Assembly (NCBI RefSeq): GCF_041504345.1
Contig: NZ_CP167895.1
Coordinates: 372,001 to 436,000 of the forward strand
DNA length: 64,000 nucleotides
Direction: 5' to 3'
Source of the DNA: Vibrio sp. BS-M-Sm-2
Lineage (GTDB): Bacteria > Pseudomonadota > Gammaproteobacteria > Enterobacterales > Vibrionaceae
A program made the position numbers and the translations under genes. The notes under the pieces are model-generated. The model searched no databases. It saw nothing but the letters and a program-made list of their open reading frames with translations, and was not told the origin of the DNA. This document shows, piece after piece, positions 46,086 to 55,462 of the stretch (the first letter of the stretch is position 1; each line of letters begins with the position of its first letter).

Positions 46086-46679
46086 TTAAACCGCTTTCCA
46101 GCTAGCAATTAAGCGCTCTACACCACTCCAAAAATGGGTATGGCTCGCTTGTTGGCCTCGCAACGAATAGAACAAGTTCGCACTCAAGTAGAGACCGTAT
46201 AACTCGAAGGTAGCCTGCTTAGGATCTAAATCGGCTCTGAACTGTTTGCTCTCAACCGCTTTTGCTACCTGAATCGTCAAGTAATCAATCCACACTGAAA
46301 TGGTTTTCTGCAATGCCTTCTGAATCACAGAGGTTTCACTGCCAGCGTCTTTCCATGCGTCAATAAACATGCAGCTGCCTTGGAATGAATGATTCCAACC
46401 CAGCCAGTTATCGAGCAGTTGTTTAAGCTTGGCTTCAATATCACCGTCACCGAGCTCTCTCGCCGGAATGATAACTCTTTCAGTGAATATGGCGTTGGAA
46501 TATTCGAGTACAGAGAGTTGCAGGTTCTCTTTAGAGTTGAAGTGCGCAAACAAGCCACTCTTAGACATGCCACACTGCTTGGCTAACTCGCCAATCGTCA
46601 AACTCTCAAGCCCATTTTCACTCGCAAGCGCGAATGCATGGCTCAAAATATACTCTTTGGTTATCTTTCCCTTGCTCAT
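46086..46679 (-). CDS. TetR-family regulator
   Basis: This 197-residue protein has an N-terminal TetR helix-turn-helix (LTIGELAKQCGMSKSGLFAHFNSKENLQ) and a helical ligand domain. It is divergent from the AEC transporter gene (163 bp apart) and upstream of the hydrolase gene. Either may be its target. Confidence 0.9.
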   Translation of the reverse strand: MSKGKITKEYILSHAFALASENGLESLTIGELAKQCGMSKSGLFAHFNSKENLQLSVLEYSNAIFTERVIIPARELGDGDIEAKLKQLLDNWLGWNHSFQGSCMFIDAWKDAGSETSVIQKALQKTISVWIDYLTIQVAKAVESKQFRADLDPKQATFELYGLYLSANLFYSLRGQQASHTHFWSGVERLIASWKAV

Positions 46680-46842
46680 TATTCACCAATGATAAATCTG
46701 ATACGTTATTTTTAGCACGTTCGTTCTTTTTTTCAAGGTTTTTTACTTAACTCTTGGTATTCATTTTGTCTTCTCAAAGAATTGTGGAAAAATGCGACAG
46801 TATTCAAAGGATATTGAAGTCGGCTAAATTTAAGGAAAAATA

Positions 46843-47799
46843 ATGGACACACTTAGGGAACAGTTTGCGTTTTCGGCTTCAGTAACAGGCCCTATCTGTT
46901 TAATGCTGTTTCTTGGTGTGATACTCAAACGAATTGGACTGATCAACGACAACTTCATTGATGTCGCCTCCAAAATTGTTTTTCAAATCACCTTACCTGC
47001 GATGCTGTTCTTGAGTATTGTTCAGTCCGAACATAACTTCTCTGCCAGTAGCACCTTAGTGTTATTTGCTCTAGCTGCTAACTTCGCCTTTTTCTTAATT
47101 GCTACTCTATCCACTAAGCTGTTGTTTAAAGAGTCGAAGGACCAAGGTGTTATCATCCAGGGTGGATTTCGGGCTAATACTGGCATCATAGGTTTAGCGT
47201 ATGTAGCCAATATCTACGGCAACCAAGGCGTGGCACTGGCCGCTATCTATGTCGCATCAATTACAGTGCTCTACAATATCCAAGCGGTGATTGCCCTAAC
47301 TCCCAAGGGGACAGATACCGGCAATAAAGCCATTCAAGCAATCGCAAAGTCGATAACCAAGAACCCTCTTATTATCGCCATTTTCCTCGGCGTTTTCTGT
47401 TACGCATTGTCTATTCCAATCCCTAAAATGGTCACTGACGCCGGGCAATACTTGGCAAAAATGACCTTGCCTTTGGCTTTACTTTGTACAGGCGGCTCAT
47501 TGGATATCAGCTCTCTCAAACAAGAGAGACTCGCGACTTGGTTTTCCTCAAGTTACCGATTAATTGTTTCCCCCTTACTTATCACATTAGCAGCATTGGC
47601 CTTAGGCTTTGAAGGTCTCGATCTGGGCCTAATTTTCCTGATGAGTGCAGCACCAACCGCAGCCGCGAGTTATGTCATGGCACGTGCAATGGGCGGAAAT
47701 GCAACGCTTGCTGCCAATATTATCGCGCTCACAACTATGGGTTCGCTTATCACTTGTACACTTGGCATCTTTGCGCTTACTGCAATGGATTTAATATAG
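46843..47799 (+). CDS. AEC-family transporter
   Basis: The 318-residue protein has about ten membrane segments in two halves and belongs to the auxin efflux carrier family, whose bacterial members carry malate, malonate and other organic acids. FRANTGIIGLAYVANIYG near residue 109 and LLCTGGSLDISSLK near 210 are family hallmarks. It is divergent from the TetR gene. Confidence 0.88.
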   Translation: MDTLREQFAFSASVTGPICLMLFLGVILKRIGLINDNFIDVASKIVFQITLPAMLFLSIVQSEHNFSASSTLVLFALAANFAFFLIATLSTKLLFKESKDQGVIIQGGFRANTGIIGLAYVANIYGNQGVALAAIYVASITVLYNIQAVIALTPKGTDTGNKAIQAIAKSITKNPLIIAIFLGVFCYALSIPIPKMVTDAGQYLAKMTLPLALLCTGGSLDISSLKQERLATWFSSSYRLIVSPLLITLAALALGFEGLDLGLIFLMSAAPTAAASYVMARAMGGNATLAANIIALTTMGSLITCTLGIFALTAMDLI

Positions 47800-47922
47800 C
47801 TGCGACAGGCTTCAAAAAACCAACACAAGCCTTGAAACAAAGGTCATAAGCCTTGATTTAGGACTAACTAGTTGGGCATAAAGACTGCTAGATTTCGTAA
47901 AAATTTTACTAAGAGATCTGAT

Positions 47923-48963
47923 ATGTCTTCCGTTCAACATACGCCTTCACAGCACATCGCCAGTATCGAGTTAGGCCGAGTGATTGCTATCTTGGCGATC
48001 ATTGGTTTACACGGTCAAATGGCACTCACTTATTGGCAAATAGATGAAGTGCCTTGGATCGGTTATGTTCTCAACCAAACTGCTCGTTTTGCGGTGCCTT
48101 TGTTTTTCCTAATTTCCGGTTATCTTATTCAGCCCAAGCTAACTGCATCCCCGTGGCAAACCGTCATTAATTACTCCAAACCACTGCTTAAGGTTTGGTT
48201 GGCATGGAGCATCATTTGCTTAGTGATGCCATTCAACCTCGCAAAGGTAGAAGAGTTTGGCTACCTAGGTGAGCGCGAAGGCTATTGGGGTTTCTTAATG
48301 AACACTCCACTTAACTCTTTCTTAGAGGGCGGATTGGTGCATTTGTGGTTCATTCCAGCCCTTGTGTGCGCAGTGTTGATCATCGCTTTATTGGTTGAAT
48401 TGAAGCTCAATAAACTTCTATTGCCGATCGCTATTGCGCTCTATGGCTACGGTGCTTTGGCAGGAAGCTACGCAACGCTAACCGGATTAGAAGCACCCTT
48501 CTTCACGCGCAATGGTCCGTTCTTTAGCACTTTACTCGTTACCGCTGGTTTTCTGATTCGCCAACACCAATGGCAGCTATCATCAGCAAAAGCGTTGGGG
48601 TTAGTCGCTGTGGGAATGATCATCCATTTTTCAGAAGCAGCATGGTTAACCCAGTTTGATATCGCCTTTAATATTCACGATTTCTTATTTGGTACGGCTT
48701 TGTGGGGGATTGGTGTGTTCATGTGGCTTTTAGCAAATCCAAACATGGGTAACTACGCTTGGGTTCGTGCCATTTCAAATCGCATGCTGGGTATCTACGT
48801 AAGCCACTTACTGATCATTATCGTGTTGTTCAATGTCTGTGGAATCTTAGGCATTACGGAATTGGCAAAAGACGTTACGGTATTTTTTGGCACCGTATTG
48901 TTGAGCTTTGGGTTGGTTGCTGGAATCGAGAAAACGCCACTGCGACGCGTGCTACTTCGCTAG
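47923..48963 (+). CDS. Acyltransferase family 3, WecH-like O-acetyltransferase
   Basis: The ~346-residue membrane acyltransferase has about ten membrane segments. The N-terminal ELGRVIAILAIIGLHGQM carries the family's active-site His, and FAVPLFFLISGYLI is a hallmark. It resembles WecH/YiaH, which acetylates a surface polysaccharide. The ATG at 47923 has an AGAGA ribosome site; an upstream TTG at 47872 is less likely. The TAG stop is the first three bases of the repeat copy at 48961-49255, so the native C-terminus may have been changed. Confidence 0.85.
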   Translation: MSSVQHTPSQHIASIELGRVIAILAIIGLHGQMALTYWQIDEVPWIGYVLNQTARFAVPLFFLISGYLIQPKLTASPWQTVINYSKPLLKVWLAWSIICLVMPFNLAKVEEFGYLGEREGYWGFLMNTPLNSFLEGGLVHLWFIPALVCAVLIIALLVELKLNKLLLPIAIALYGYGALAGSYATLTGLEAPFFTRNGPFFSTLLVTAGFLIRQHQWQLSSAKALGLVAVGMIIHFSEAAWLTQFDIAFNIHDFLFGTALWGIGVFMWLLANPNMGNYAWVRAISNRMLGIYVSHLLIIIVLFNVCGILGITELAKDVTVFFGTVLLSFGLVAGIEKTPLRRVLLR

Positions 48964-49255
48964 GGCGTGTTGACCTTTCGCGGTTAAATTTTGTTCGGAT
49001 GGGGACGCCTAGTCAAAAGCGTTTTAATCGCGGCGAGGGAGAAATAGCCTAGTCATTCTAAGCAAATCTCCCTCAACAAAGAGTAAAACGCTTTTTGCGG
49101 GGGCGCCCAGCTCGAACCCTTCGGGCAGCGTTTGCTGGTCATTTCTACTACGTTATCGGCTTCTCATGTAGGCTAGCTACACATCGATGCCTCTGCCTTG
49201 TATAAATACCCAGCAACTCGCTGCAAAAATCAGCTCGAAAGATCAACACGCCCTA
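48961..49255. mobile_element. MITE-like non-coding repeat, copy 2 (opposite orientation)
   Basis: The ends are TAGGGCGTGTTGACCTTTCG and the complement of TAGGGCGTGTTGATCTTTCG, with TA at both borders, which could be a target duplication. The body matches the reverse complement of 16249-16515 along almost its full length; two short extra stretches (around GCGGGGGCGCCC and GGGGACGCCTAG) make it ~28 bp longer. No coding capacity is seen. Confidence 0.85.
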
Positions 49256-49306
49256 GTGTTTATGCCTAAAACTATCCGCTAAATCAGTTTTAAAGAGCCA
49301 CAAAAA

Positions 49307-49336
49307 AAAGGCAAGATAACTGAATATCTTGCCTTT
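49307..49336 (-). terminator. Terminator after the QueD-like gene
   Basis: AAAGGCAAGATA pairs perfectly with TATCTTGCCTTT over six bases. On the minus strand it is followed by a T run. Confidence 0.8.
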
Positions 49337-49376
49337 CTTTCATCATATTAGAACTGAGACTCTCTCTCGTGAGGTG

Positions 49377-50255
49377 TTATCGGAACGCCATCGCGCCTTT
49401 ACCTACCCCTTCATAAGCCACAATTTGTAGTGATTGGTTTTCTACCAAACTTGGGGCTACTTGATCCGCAATGTAGCCTGCCAGTAATTCCACCGTGGTA
49501 TCGGTTGGTAAGATTTCCGTTTCACTCTTAGCAATCGCTAGCTCAAATTCGCCTTGTGGCGCGGTGTAGCGGAAGCCATAGTGACTTTCGTCATTAACGC
49601 TATTCGCGTGTTCACTCAGGTTAAGTGATGAAACTGAAACTTGGTCTTCTTTAGAGCCTAAATAGATATCTTCCCAGCGCTGAGCAAACGCCTGCTCGCG
49701 TTGTTCATCACGTTGACCATCAACCACAATTTCGACAGGAGAACGGTGACCATGTGCGATACGCTGGCAATTACCGTCGTGCTTTTTCAAGCCATGGGTA
49801 TAGTGGTAAAACGCACCATTAATGTTTTCATGGCGAAGGGTGATCTCTAACCCTGTGACGTTACTTGGTAGGTTATCGCGAAGAATATGATAAACATGAG
49901 CGGTCACACTCTCGATGGTGATCGCTTCAGCATCAATCAAACAGTATGCTTCATCAGGGCAGTGCAGGTGCAGGCTTTTATCACCACGCAACACATCGAC
50001 CTTAGAGTAACCGGCTTTGCTCGCCTGATGCACGATTGCAGCGCTTTTCATTGGCAGCAGTAAGCGGTGGTCAACATGTTGATCAACCAGCTGTTTGATC
50101 TGCTTTTTGACCTTACTAAAATCCAGCACCATGCTCATTTCATTAAGTTCACCAGACATGGTGACATCTAAAATCCAACTATCTCCTACGACCCCTCTGT
50201 GCTCACAAATGTATGAAGAATCGATAACGGTAAGGTCTCTTACAAATAGGTTCAA
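49377..50255 (-). CDS. QueD/PTPS-like protein, two-part
   Basis: The 292-residue protein is related to 6-pyruvoyl-tetrahydropterin/6-carboxytetrahydropterin synthase. The first part holds the MVLDFSKVKKQI...VDHRLLLP segment (42-68); the second holds a Cys and His-Gly-His set (C163, H168, H170) like the QueD CxxxHGH motif. Normal QueD has about 120-140 residues, so this is a double-length or rearranged member. A pterin or queuosine-precursor role is plausible but not shown. It is a single gene. Confidence 0.75.
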   Translation of the reverse strand: MNLFVRDLTVIDSSYICEHRGVVGDSWILDVTMSGELNEMSMVLDFSKVKKQIKQLVDQHVDHRLLLPMKSAAIVHQASKAGYSKVDVLRGDKSLHLHCPDEAYCLIDAEAITIESVTAHVYHILRDNLPSNVTGLEITLRHENINGAFYHYTHGLKKHDGNCQRIAHGHRSPVEIVVDGQRDEQREQAFAQRWEDIYLGSKEDQVSVSSLNLSEHANSVNDESHYGFRYTAPQGEFELAIAKSETEILPTDTTVELLAGYIADQVAPSLVENQSLQIVAYEGVGKGAMAFR

Positions 50256-50488
50256 GTTGAACTCCTTAATACTTTAATGAGATACGGGAGGCTGAATAAT
50301 GTTCAGCAGGCACTTCGTCTCATTGGTGTCTAGATAAAATAGGACGGGCAGGATGTTACAACGAGCTTATAAAGTCCACCTTTTTACACCCTCTTCCGAT
50401 AAAAGAACAAACTACATACAATTTCCGCTAAAACATAGACCAGCCTGATGCGAATAGCCATAAACCGAGTGGGGGAGTGCCTGGCGCT

Positions 50489-51313
50489 TCACGACACATT
50501 TTGCTTTAGCCAAAGGCGCGGCGACACACCCGTAACATGTTGAAAGGCACGTGAGAATCCTGAGTAGCTAATGTAACCCACTTCATCGGCAACCCAATTG
50601 ATGGGCTTATTTTGCAATAACAGCGATTGAGCCACTGATACTCGCCACTTTTGCACATAATCTCCCGGCGTTTCACCCACTTCTCGTTTAAATGCTTCAA
50701 TAAGCTGAGTACGAGACATCGCGGCCAATGACGCCATTTCGGCAATCGAGTAATGACGAGCGGGTAATCGATGAATGGCCGTCACTACAGAAGCCAATCG
50801 AGGGTGTGCAAGAGCCGAGAAAACACCGCTATCAATTTTCTGTTGCTCAATAAGATGACGAAAAATCAAAGCCATCAAAGCGTCACTCAACTTGTCCATT
50901 AAGTACTGCTGCCCCGACGATTCTTGGCTCGACTCGTTAGATAACACTTCGATCACTGGCATTAAGTTAGGTGCGTCCACAAACGGAATCACTATCACAT
51001 CAGGAAGCGCAGACAACAATGGGTTCACCTGTCCTGAGCGATACTCTACGTTCGCACATACGACCTCCGCGCCGTCTCCCACACCTTCAATCGCATGTGG
51101 TGTGCTATTCGGCAGATAAACAATACAAGGTTGCGACAGTTGCCTGTGTTCCGTGTGAGCACTAGACAAGCTCAACTCCCCCGCACTCAGTACATGAAGG
51201 TGCCCCTCTTTACCTTGTTGCGCGTTAAATGACGACACCCCACACAAGTTCCCTGAATAGAAAACGCCTGTACGTATCGAGAAGTGTTCCATTAATTGTG
51301 AAAGCAGATCCAT
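50489..51313 (-). CDS. AraC-family regulator with cupin sensor
   Basis: The 274-residue protein has an N-terminal AraC-type cupin (Cupin_6-like, about 1-165; YLPNSTPHAIEGVGD) and a C-terminal double helix-turn-helix (IAEMASLAAMSRTQLIEAFKREVGETP, VADEVGYISYSGFSRAFQ). It is divergent from the YHS-domain gene, 110 bp away, its probable target. Confidence 0.88.
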   Translation of the reverse strand: MDLLSQLMEHFSIRTGVFYSGNLCGVSSFNAQQGKEGHLHVLSAGELSLSSAHTEHRQLSQPCIVYLPNSTPHAIEGVGDGAEVVCANVEYRSGQVNPLLSALPDVIVIPFVDAPNLMPVIEVLSNESSQESSGQQYLMDKLSDALMALIFRHLIEQQKIDSGVFSALAHPRLASVVTAIHRLPARHYSIAEMASLAAMSRTQLIEAFKREVGETPGDYVQKWRVSVAQSLLLQNKPINWVADEVGYISYSGFSRAFQHVTGVSPRLWLKQNVS

Positions 51314-51423
51314 GCACCCTCCGAACGATTCGCTTAGTTTTTAGTTCTTTTGTCCCTCTATAGACCGGACGAGTGAGCTAATTTATTTCATACAAGTTAA
51401 CTAATACTGACAAGGAACTTGAT

Positions 51424-51900
51424 ATGTCACATTTGAAATCGACCAGTCAAAAAATCACTCTAATGACCGCGTTATTAGGTGCCAGCTTTTCCATCATGGC
51501 AGCCGACCTTGATATGAGCGTCGACAGCAATGACCTCGCGATTAAAGGTTATGACCCTGTTGCTTACTTTGCCAATGAAGGACCAGTAAAAGGTACATCA
51601 GAGTTCACAGCGACCTATAAGAATGCGATCTATAACTTTGCGAACAGTGAAAACAGAGATGAATTTCGAGCCAATCCAGAAGCCTATGCTCCTCAATATG
51701 GCGGTTACTGCGCATTTGGTGTGGCAATGGGTAAGAAGTTTGAGACCGATCCACAAGCTTGGAAAATAGAAGATGGAAAGTTATATCTGAACTTAGACAA
51801 GTCAGTACAAAAACGTTGGTTGGAGAACACACAAGAATTCATCCAAGATGCCGACAGCAATTGGACCACTATAAAAACGGTTGAAGCCTATAAGCTCTAG
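51424..51900 (+). CDS. Exported YHS-domain protein
   Basis: This 158-residue protein has a signal peptide (about 26 residues, cut before ADLDM) and a YHS-type domain (about 35-140: LAIKGYDPVAYFANEGPVKG, YGGYCAFGVAMGKKF). The family is proposed to bind metal through conserved Cys/His, and here one Cys remains in GGYCAFG. It sits divergent from the cupin AraC gene. The function is unknown. Confidence 0.86.
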   Translation: MSHLKSTSQKITLMTALLGASFSIMAADLDMSVDSNDLAIKGYDPVAYFANEGPVKGTSEFTATYKNAIYNFANSENRDEFRANPEAYAPQYGGYCAFGVAMGKKFETDPQAWKIEDGKLYLNLDKSVQKRWLENTQEFIQDADSNWTTIKTVEAYKL

Positions 51901-52062
51901 ATAAATTGCCACTACCCTCCCTTCTATAAACGGAAGACCTCTGTCTTCCGCTTTTCCCAATATCAAATAACCATATTCAATACGCAGCATCTTACGACGC
52001 GAATCCAACCTATTTTTATTCTATAATCATGGAAGATAAGCTTTTCATTTCATGGAAGAATA

Positions 52063-52689
52063 ATGATATTACCTAGGATTTTGGTACTTGGACTCTGTCT
52101 ATTTTCAGCCCTCTCTTATGCGACTCCGTGGCAGTTCGTCAAAAGTGAAAATGGCATCACCATTCATAAGCGCAATCATGGGAATGGTCTTGTTGAAGTT
52201 CGAGCCCAAATGCAGGTCGAAACGAGCTACTCAGGTTTTCTCTTATTGTTGGAAGACAGCGATAACGTGCCGAATTGGATCGACAATGTGTCGCACAGTG
52301 AAGTATTAATGCAGATCTCTAGTAATGAGAATATCGTCTATACCCAGTTCAAAGCTCCTTGGCCAGCTCGTGACCGTGATATGGTGACGTATTCGAAATA
52401 TGAAGTAGAAGACGGTCAATTCACCTTAACCATTAAAGATGCATCCAATTACTTGGCTAAAGAGTCTGGGTATATTCGAATCAACGAGGTCGATGCGCTT
52501 TGGGTTTTACAGCCTCTAACCAATGGCCTGACTCACATCACTTATACGGCATATGCGAATGCGGGCGGTATCCTGCCTGACTGGTTAATGAACCGCTTAT
52601 CAGCTAATAACGCATTCAGTACCTTCAAAAAGCTTAAAGACCAGCTTCCAAAGTACCAAGGGCAACAGCACCCTAATCTCGACAAATAA
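52063..52689 (+). CDS. START-domain protein (periplasmic)
   Basis: The 208-residue protein has a signal peptide (1-20, cut before TPWQF) and a START-like lipid-binding fold (WQFVKSENGITIHKR, FKAPWPARDRDMVTYSKYE, ANAGGILPDWLMNRL). Bacterial members are poorly studied. It is a single gene converging on the next one. Confidence 0.88.
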   Translation: MILPRILVLGLCLFSALSYATPWQFVKSENGITIHKRNHGNGLVEVRAQMQVETSYSGFLLLLEDSDNVPNWIDNVSHSEVLMQISSNENIVYTQFKAPWPARDRDMVTYSKYEVEDGQFTLTIKDASNYLAKESGYIRINEVDALWVLQPLTNGLTHITYTAYANAGGILPDWLMNRLSANNAFSTFKKLKDQLPKYQGQQHPNLDK

Positions 52690-52723
52690 CTCAACATCAG
52701 GTTTGGCTGCAGTTGTAGAACGG

Positions 52724-53254
52724 TTAATTTCGTCTCGCTAGGTCACGCGCAAGAATCAATGCTAAACCAAAGATCTGAAGAAAGAGCGCGATATTTTTAT
52801 AGAGGGTCATCTGCTCTTCAAGAGCTTGGAGGAGTTCAGATAAGGTTAGATTATCAAGGTAGAAGTCATCGATGCGTATGCGTTGCGATTGCTGAGCTTG
52901 GTTAATCAGCATCATGATCTGAGAAAGGTTTTCGACAGTAATCTCTGGAACTTCGCCACTGACCCACGCACCAAGCTGACCGCGCCTCGCTTCTTCTAAT
53001 TCCGGCGTCACCGCCGAACTTGAAGAAGTACTAATATCCATGTGCAGCAACATAGATTCACGCTTACGTTCTAAGGTTTCAATCGTATTCCAAGCCAACT
53101 GAATCGAGTAGACATTGCCCTGTTGGCGCTCTCGATACTGAGCTTGTTCAACCACCATTTTGTCGAGCACTAGGCTCGACACAACAATGGCCAGAATATT
53201 CAGCACTAAACCTGTTAATACAATCATCCATGGTGGAGGGAGGCGTAGCGCCAT
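52724..53254 (-). CDS. Two-transmembrane protein of unknown function
   Basis: The 176-residue protein has hydrophobic segments near residues 10-30 and 153-169, with a ~120-residue, partly coiled-coil domain between them that should be periplasmic. It follows the MAPEG gene by eight bp and probably shares its transcript. I do not recognise a family. Confidence 0.72.
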   Translation of the reverse strand: MALRLPPPWMIVLTGLVLNILAIVVSSLVLDKMVVEQAQYRERQQGNVYSIQLAWNTIETLERKRESMLLHMDISTSSSSAVTPELEEARRGQLGAWVSGEVPEITVENLSQIMMLINQAQQSQRIRIDDFYLDNLTLSELLQALEEQMTLYKNIALFLQIFGLALILARDLARRN

Positions 53255-53262
53255 GCTTGTCC

Positions 53263-53649
53263 TTACATAAGCTTATCAAACGGGAGATAAATCAAGTTTA
53301 GAACAACTAAAGACACCATGCTGGCAAAGGTCAAATACATGCCTTGCTTTCTTCCCTTCAGGCTACGAACAAGAATGCTTTTTCCATGAATAATACGACC
53401 AGCAACAAAAGCAATACCAATAACGTGAATCAGCCATACATTGGCGCCGTTGAACTCTAGCAACGCCATCAGTATCACGGTAATCGGAATATAGTCCATT
53501 GCGTTACTTTGAGCGGAACGAGCCACTTGTAACGATTCAACACCACCATCTGCGTGTGCTACTTGATTCTTTCTTCTTTGCTTAATCACTTCAATGGAAA
53601 GCCATAACATGACTAACGTAAGCAACGAAGCATATAACGCTGTAACCAT
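53263..53649 (-). CDS. MAPEG-family membrane protein (YecN-like)
   Basis: The 128-residue protein has four membrane segments and the MAPEG pattern (LWLSIEVIKQRRKN, RAQSN-like ARSAQSNAMDYIPITVILMALLEFNG, GRIIHG). Eukaryotic relatives are glutathione-linked membrane enzymes; the bacterial role is unclear. The start at 53649 is seven bases from AGGA; 53655 is too close to it. Confidence 0.85.
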   Translation of the reverse strand: MVTALYASLLTLVMLWLSIEVIKQRRKNQVAHADGGVESLQVARSAQSNAMDYIPITVILMALLEFNGANVWLIHVIGIAFVAGRIIHGKSILVRSLKGRKQGMYLTFASMVSLVVLNLIYLPFDKLM

Positions 53650-53735
53650 TATCATTTCCTACTGGTTAGTTTATTCGGCGGACTACCTCAACGTATCTGT
53701 ATTCAGAAAACAAGGAGCATTCACGCCCGCACATG

Positions 53736-53753
53736 TGTAAGAGATCTCTCACA
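53736..53753 (+). promoter_or_regulatory. GacA/VarA-type box upstream of csrB
   Basis: TGTAAGAGATCTCTCACA fits the TGTAAG-N6-CTTACA consensus with one change (C for T) and is centred about 170 bp before the csrB start, the range known for csrB/rsm RNA genes. A weaker related sequence, GTAAGAGATTAC, follows about 25 bp later. Confidence 0.75.
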
Positions 53754-53913
53754 ACAAACGTAAGAGATTACAATCAAGCTTCGCAGAAAAATCCTAGATT
53801 ACAAACCCAAGCCCTTGTTTTGTATGAGTCCGCACAGTTTTGCTTAGCTTTGCCTTCAGATTATTTACTTGAGGTAGATTGTCGGAGAAGCCTCCAGAGT
53901 GTTTAATATACAT

Positions 53914-54228
53914 GTCGACAGGGAGTTGGCAGGAACAGGAAAAAGCCTAATGGATTAGGTATCTTCAGGACGAAGATTTGATGACTTCGGATGAGTTATC
54001 AGCAAGGAAGTTATACTCTAGGATAGAGTCACTTATCAGGATGATGAGTTAGTAAGGACACCGCTAGGACGGCGATGAATTGGATAGGTTAAAGGATTTA
54101 GCCAAGTCAAGGAACGATGCAGGGAGCATGCGTTACCTTATTGAAAAATAAGTAACAACGTTAGTAGCAGGATGGCTACGAAAAAGAACAGAACCCGTTT
54201 GGTGAAAGCCAAACGGGTTTTCCTTTTT
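53914..54228 (+). ncRNA. csrB: CsrB-family regulatory RNA that binds CsrA
   Basis: The transcribed region opens with GTCGACAGGGAG, the same start as E. coli CsrB, and holds 16 GGA motifs in about 300 nt. Many lie in loops of small hairpins (for example TCTTC-AGGAC-GAAGA, CTCT-AGGAT-AGAG, ATC-AGGAT-GAT, GTAGC-AGGAT-GGCTAC). It ends in a strong terminator. It should sequester CsrA and so control carbon storage, motility and virulence-type traits. A plausible promoter is TTGTCG (53879), 17 bp, TTTAAT (53902). No ORF is present, and the region from 53656 to 53735 shows nothing. Confidence 0.92.
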
Positions 54229-54229
54229 C
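54192..54229 (+). terminator. Terminator of csrB
   Basis: AACCCGTTTGG pairs perfectly with CCAAACGGGTT over six bases, followed by TTCCTTTTTC. Confidence 0.9.
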
Positions 54230-54257
54230 TAAAGCTTATAAAGATTCAGAAATCGGG

Positions 54258-54725
54258 CTATAGGATGATGTTCATCAAGAACATCGCGCCAAATGCGTTC
54301 AGTACCGAAATCGCGATCATCACTGGGATGTAACGACCTTCAGTTCCGATTGGCCCCATGATACGGCCCATGTATTGCACTTGAGAACCCATCAGGTAGA
54401 TAGCTGGCGCCAAAATAGCAATGTGGTTGCCGTTCAAGATGCCTTGGTCAAACAACGTGATAACCACACCTACTGCGCCACCCATCGACATCCACGCGCC
54501 AATCAACACCGCTGCCGCTTCACCTGGTAAACCAAATACCGCCATGATTGGAGCAAATACGCTGCCCATCAGATCCAACGCGCCCGTAATCTGCAATGCC
54601 TTGATAATCACAAACGCCATCAGAACATTTGGCACGGTCGAGGTGGTCGCAATAACCCAGCCTTTCTTGGCACCTTCAACGAAAATATCAGTAACCATAG
54701 GTTTCTTTGCTTTAACTTCGCTCAT
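54258..54725 (-). CDS. yjiG: YjiG-family membrane protein
   Basis: The 155-residue protein has four membrane segments and the nucleoside-recognition (Gate/SpmB-like) pattern. It matches YjiG (VEGAKKGWVIATTSTVPNVLMAFVIIKAL, GEAAAVLIGAWMSMGGAVGV). It overlaps yjiH by one base. The pair probably forms a transporter; the substrate is unknown. Confidence 0.85.
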   Translation of the reverse strand: MSEVKAKKPMVTDIFVEGAKKGWVIATTSTVPNVLMAFVIIKALQITGALDLMGSVFAPIMAVFGLPGEAAAVLIGAWMSMGGAVGVVITLFDQGILNGNHIAILAPAIYLMGSQVQYMGRIMGPIGTEGRYIPVMIAISVLNAFGAMFLMNIIL

Positions 54726-55462
54726 TATGCTACTTCCTCTTCCAGTTTTTGTTCTTTGTCTGATTTTGGTTTGTCTTCTTTGCCTTCAGTAATATTTAGG
54801 TAAATGCGGAATAGGTTCGCGCCAACAAACTTGAAGATGAACATCACTGCCACAGCAAGACCAATTGACGAGGTTACTGCCAAAGAGCCATCCATCGCGG
54901 TTAGAGTGAACAACACGGCACCCGACGAGAAGAAGTTAACGATCGCGGCACCCGCGGTGAACTGGAACATCGTAAAGACATCGGTTTCACGCTTAGTTAA
55001 ATGCCCTTCGTCTTTTAGCTGACGCGTCATCGCTGCACCCGCATCAGTACTTTGCAGAGAAGCAATCAATGCCAAGCCAGAGTTACCCGGAATACCCATC
55101 AGAGGGCGAAGTAGAGGTGTCAGCAGTTTGCGAGCCGCATCCAGCGCACCATAGTGCTCAAGTACGTTGATCATACCCAGTGCAAACATCACGGTCGGAA
55201 TAAGTGTCAAAGCAAAAATGAAACCGTCGCGAGCACCACTACCACCTTTACCACGCAATGACGTCGTTGCCGCTTGAATACCATCAGCCGTTTCACTCAC
55301 ATCGTAAGCGACCTTACCGAATGAACCGTTGAGCGTTGTAAAATCGAACACTCCATACCATTCATTGGACTGCATTAAGCCTGAAAAGAACACAATCGCG
55401 AATGCGAGTGCGATATAGCTACCGATCGTGACTTTACGATCGGTTTTGGTTGGATTCGTCAT
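54725..55462 (-). CDS. yjiH: YjiH-family nucleoside-recognition membrane protein
   Basis: This 245-residue protein resembles YjiH/SpmA, with about seven membrane segments (PLMGIPGNSGLALIASLQSTDAGAAMTRQL, FFSSGAVLFTLTAMDGSL). It is the first gene of the yjiHG unit. The 530-bp gap upstream contains a GacA-type box at 55761, but that site lies 300 bp from this start. Confidence 0.85.
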   Translation of the reverse strand: MTNPTKTDRKVTIGSYIALAFAIVFFSGLMQSNEWYGVFDFTTLNGSFGKVAYDVSETADGIQAATTSLRGKGGSGARDGFIFALTLIPTVMFALGMINVLEHYGALDAARKLLTPLLRPLMGIPGNSGLALIASLQSTDAGAAMTRQLKDEGHLTKRETDVFTMFQFTAGAAIVNFFSSGAVLFTLTAMDGSLAVTSSIGLAVAVMFIFKFVGANLFRIYLNITEGKEDKPKSDKEQKLEEEVA

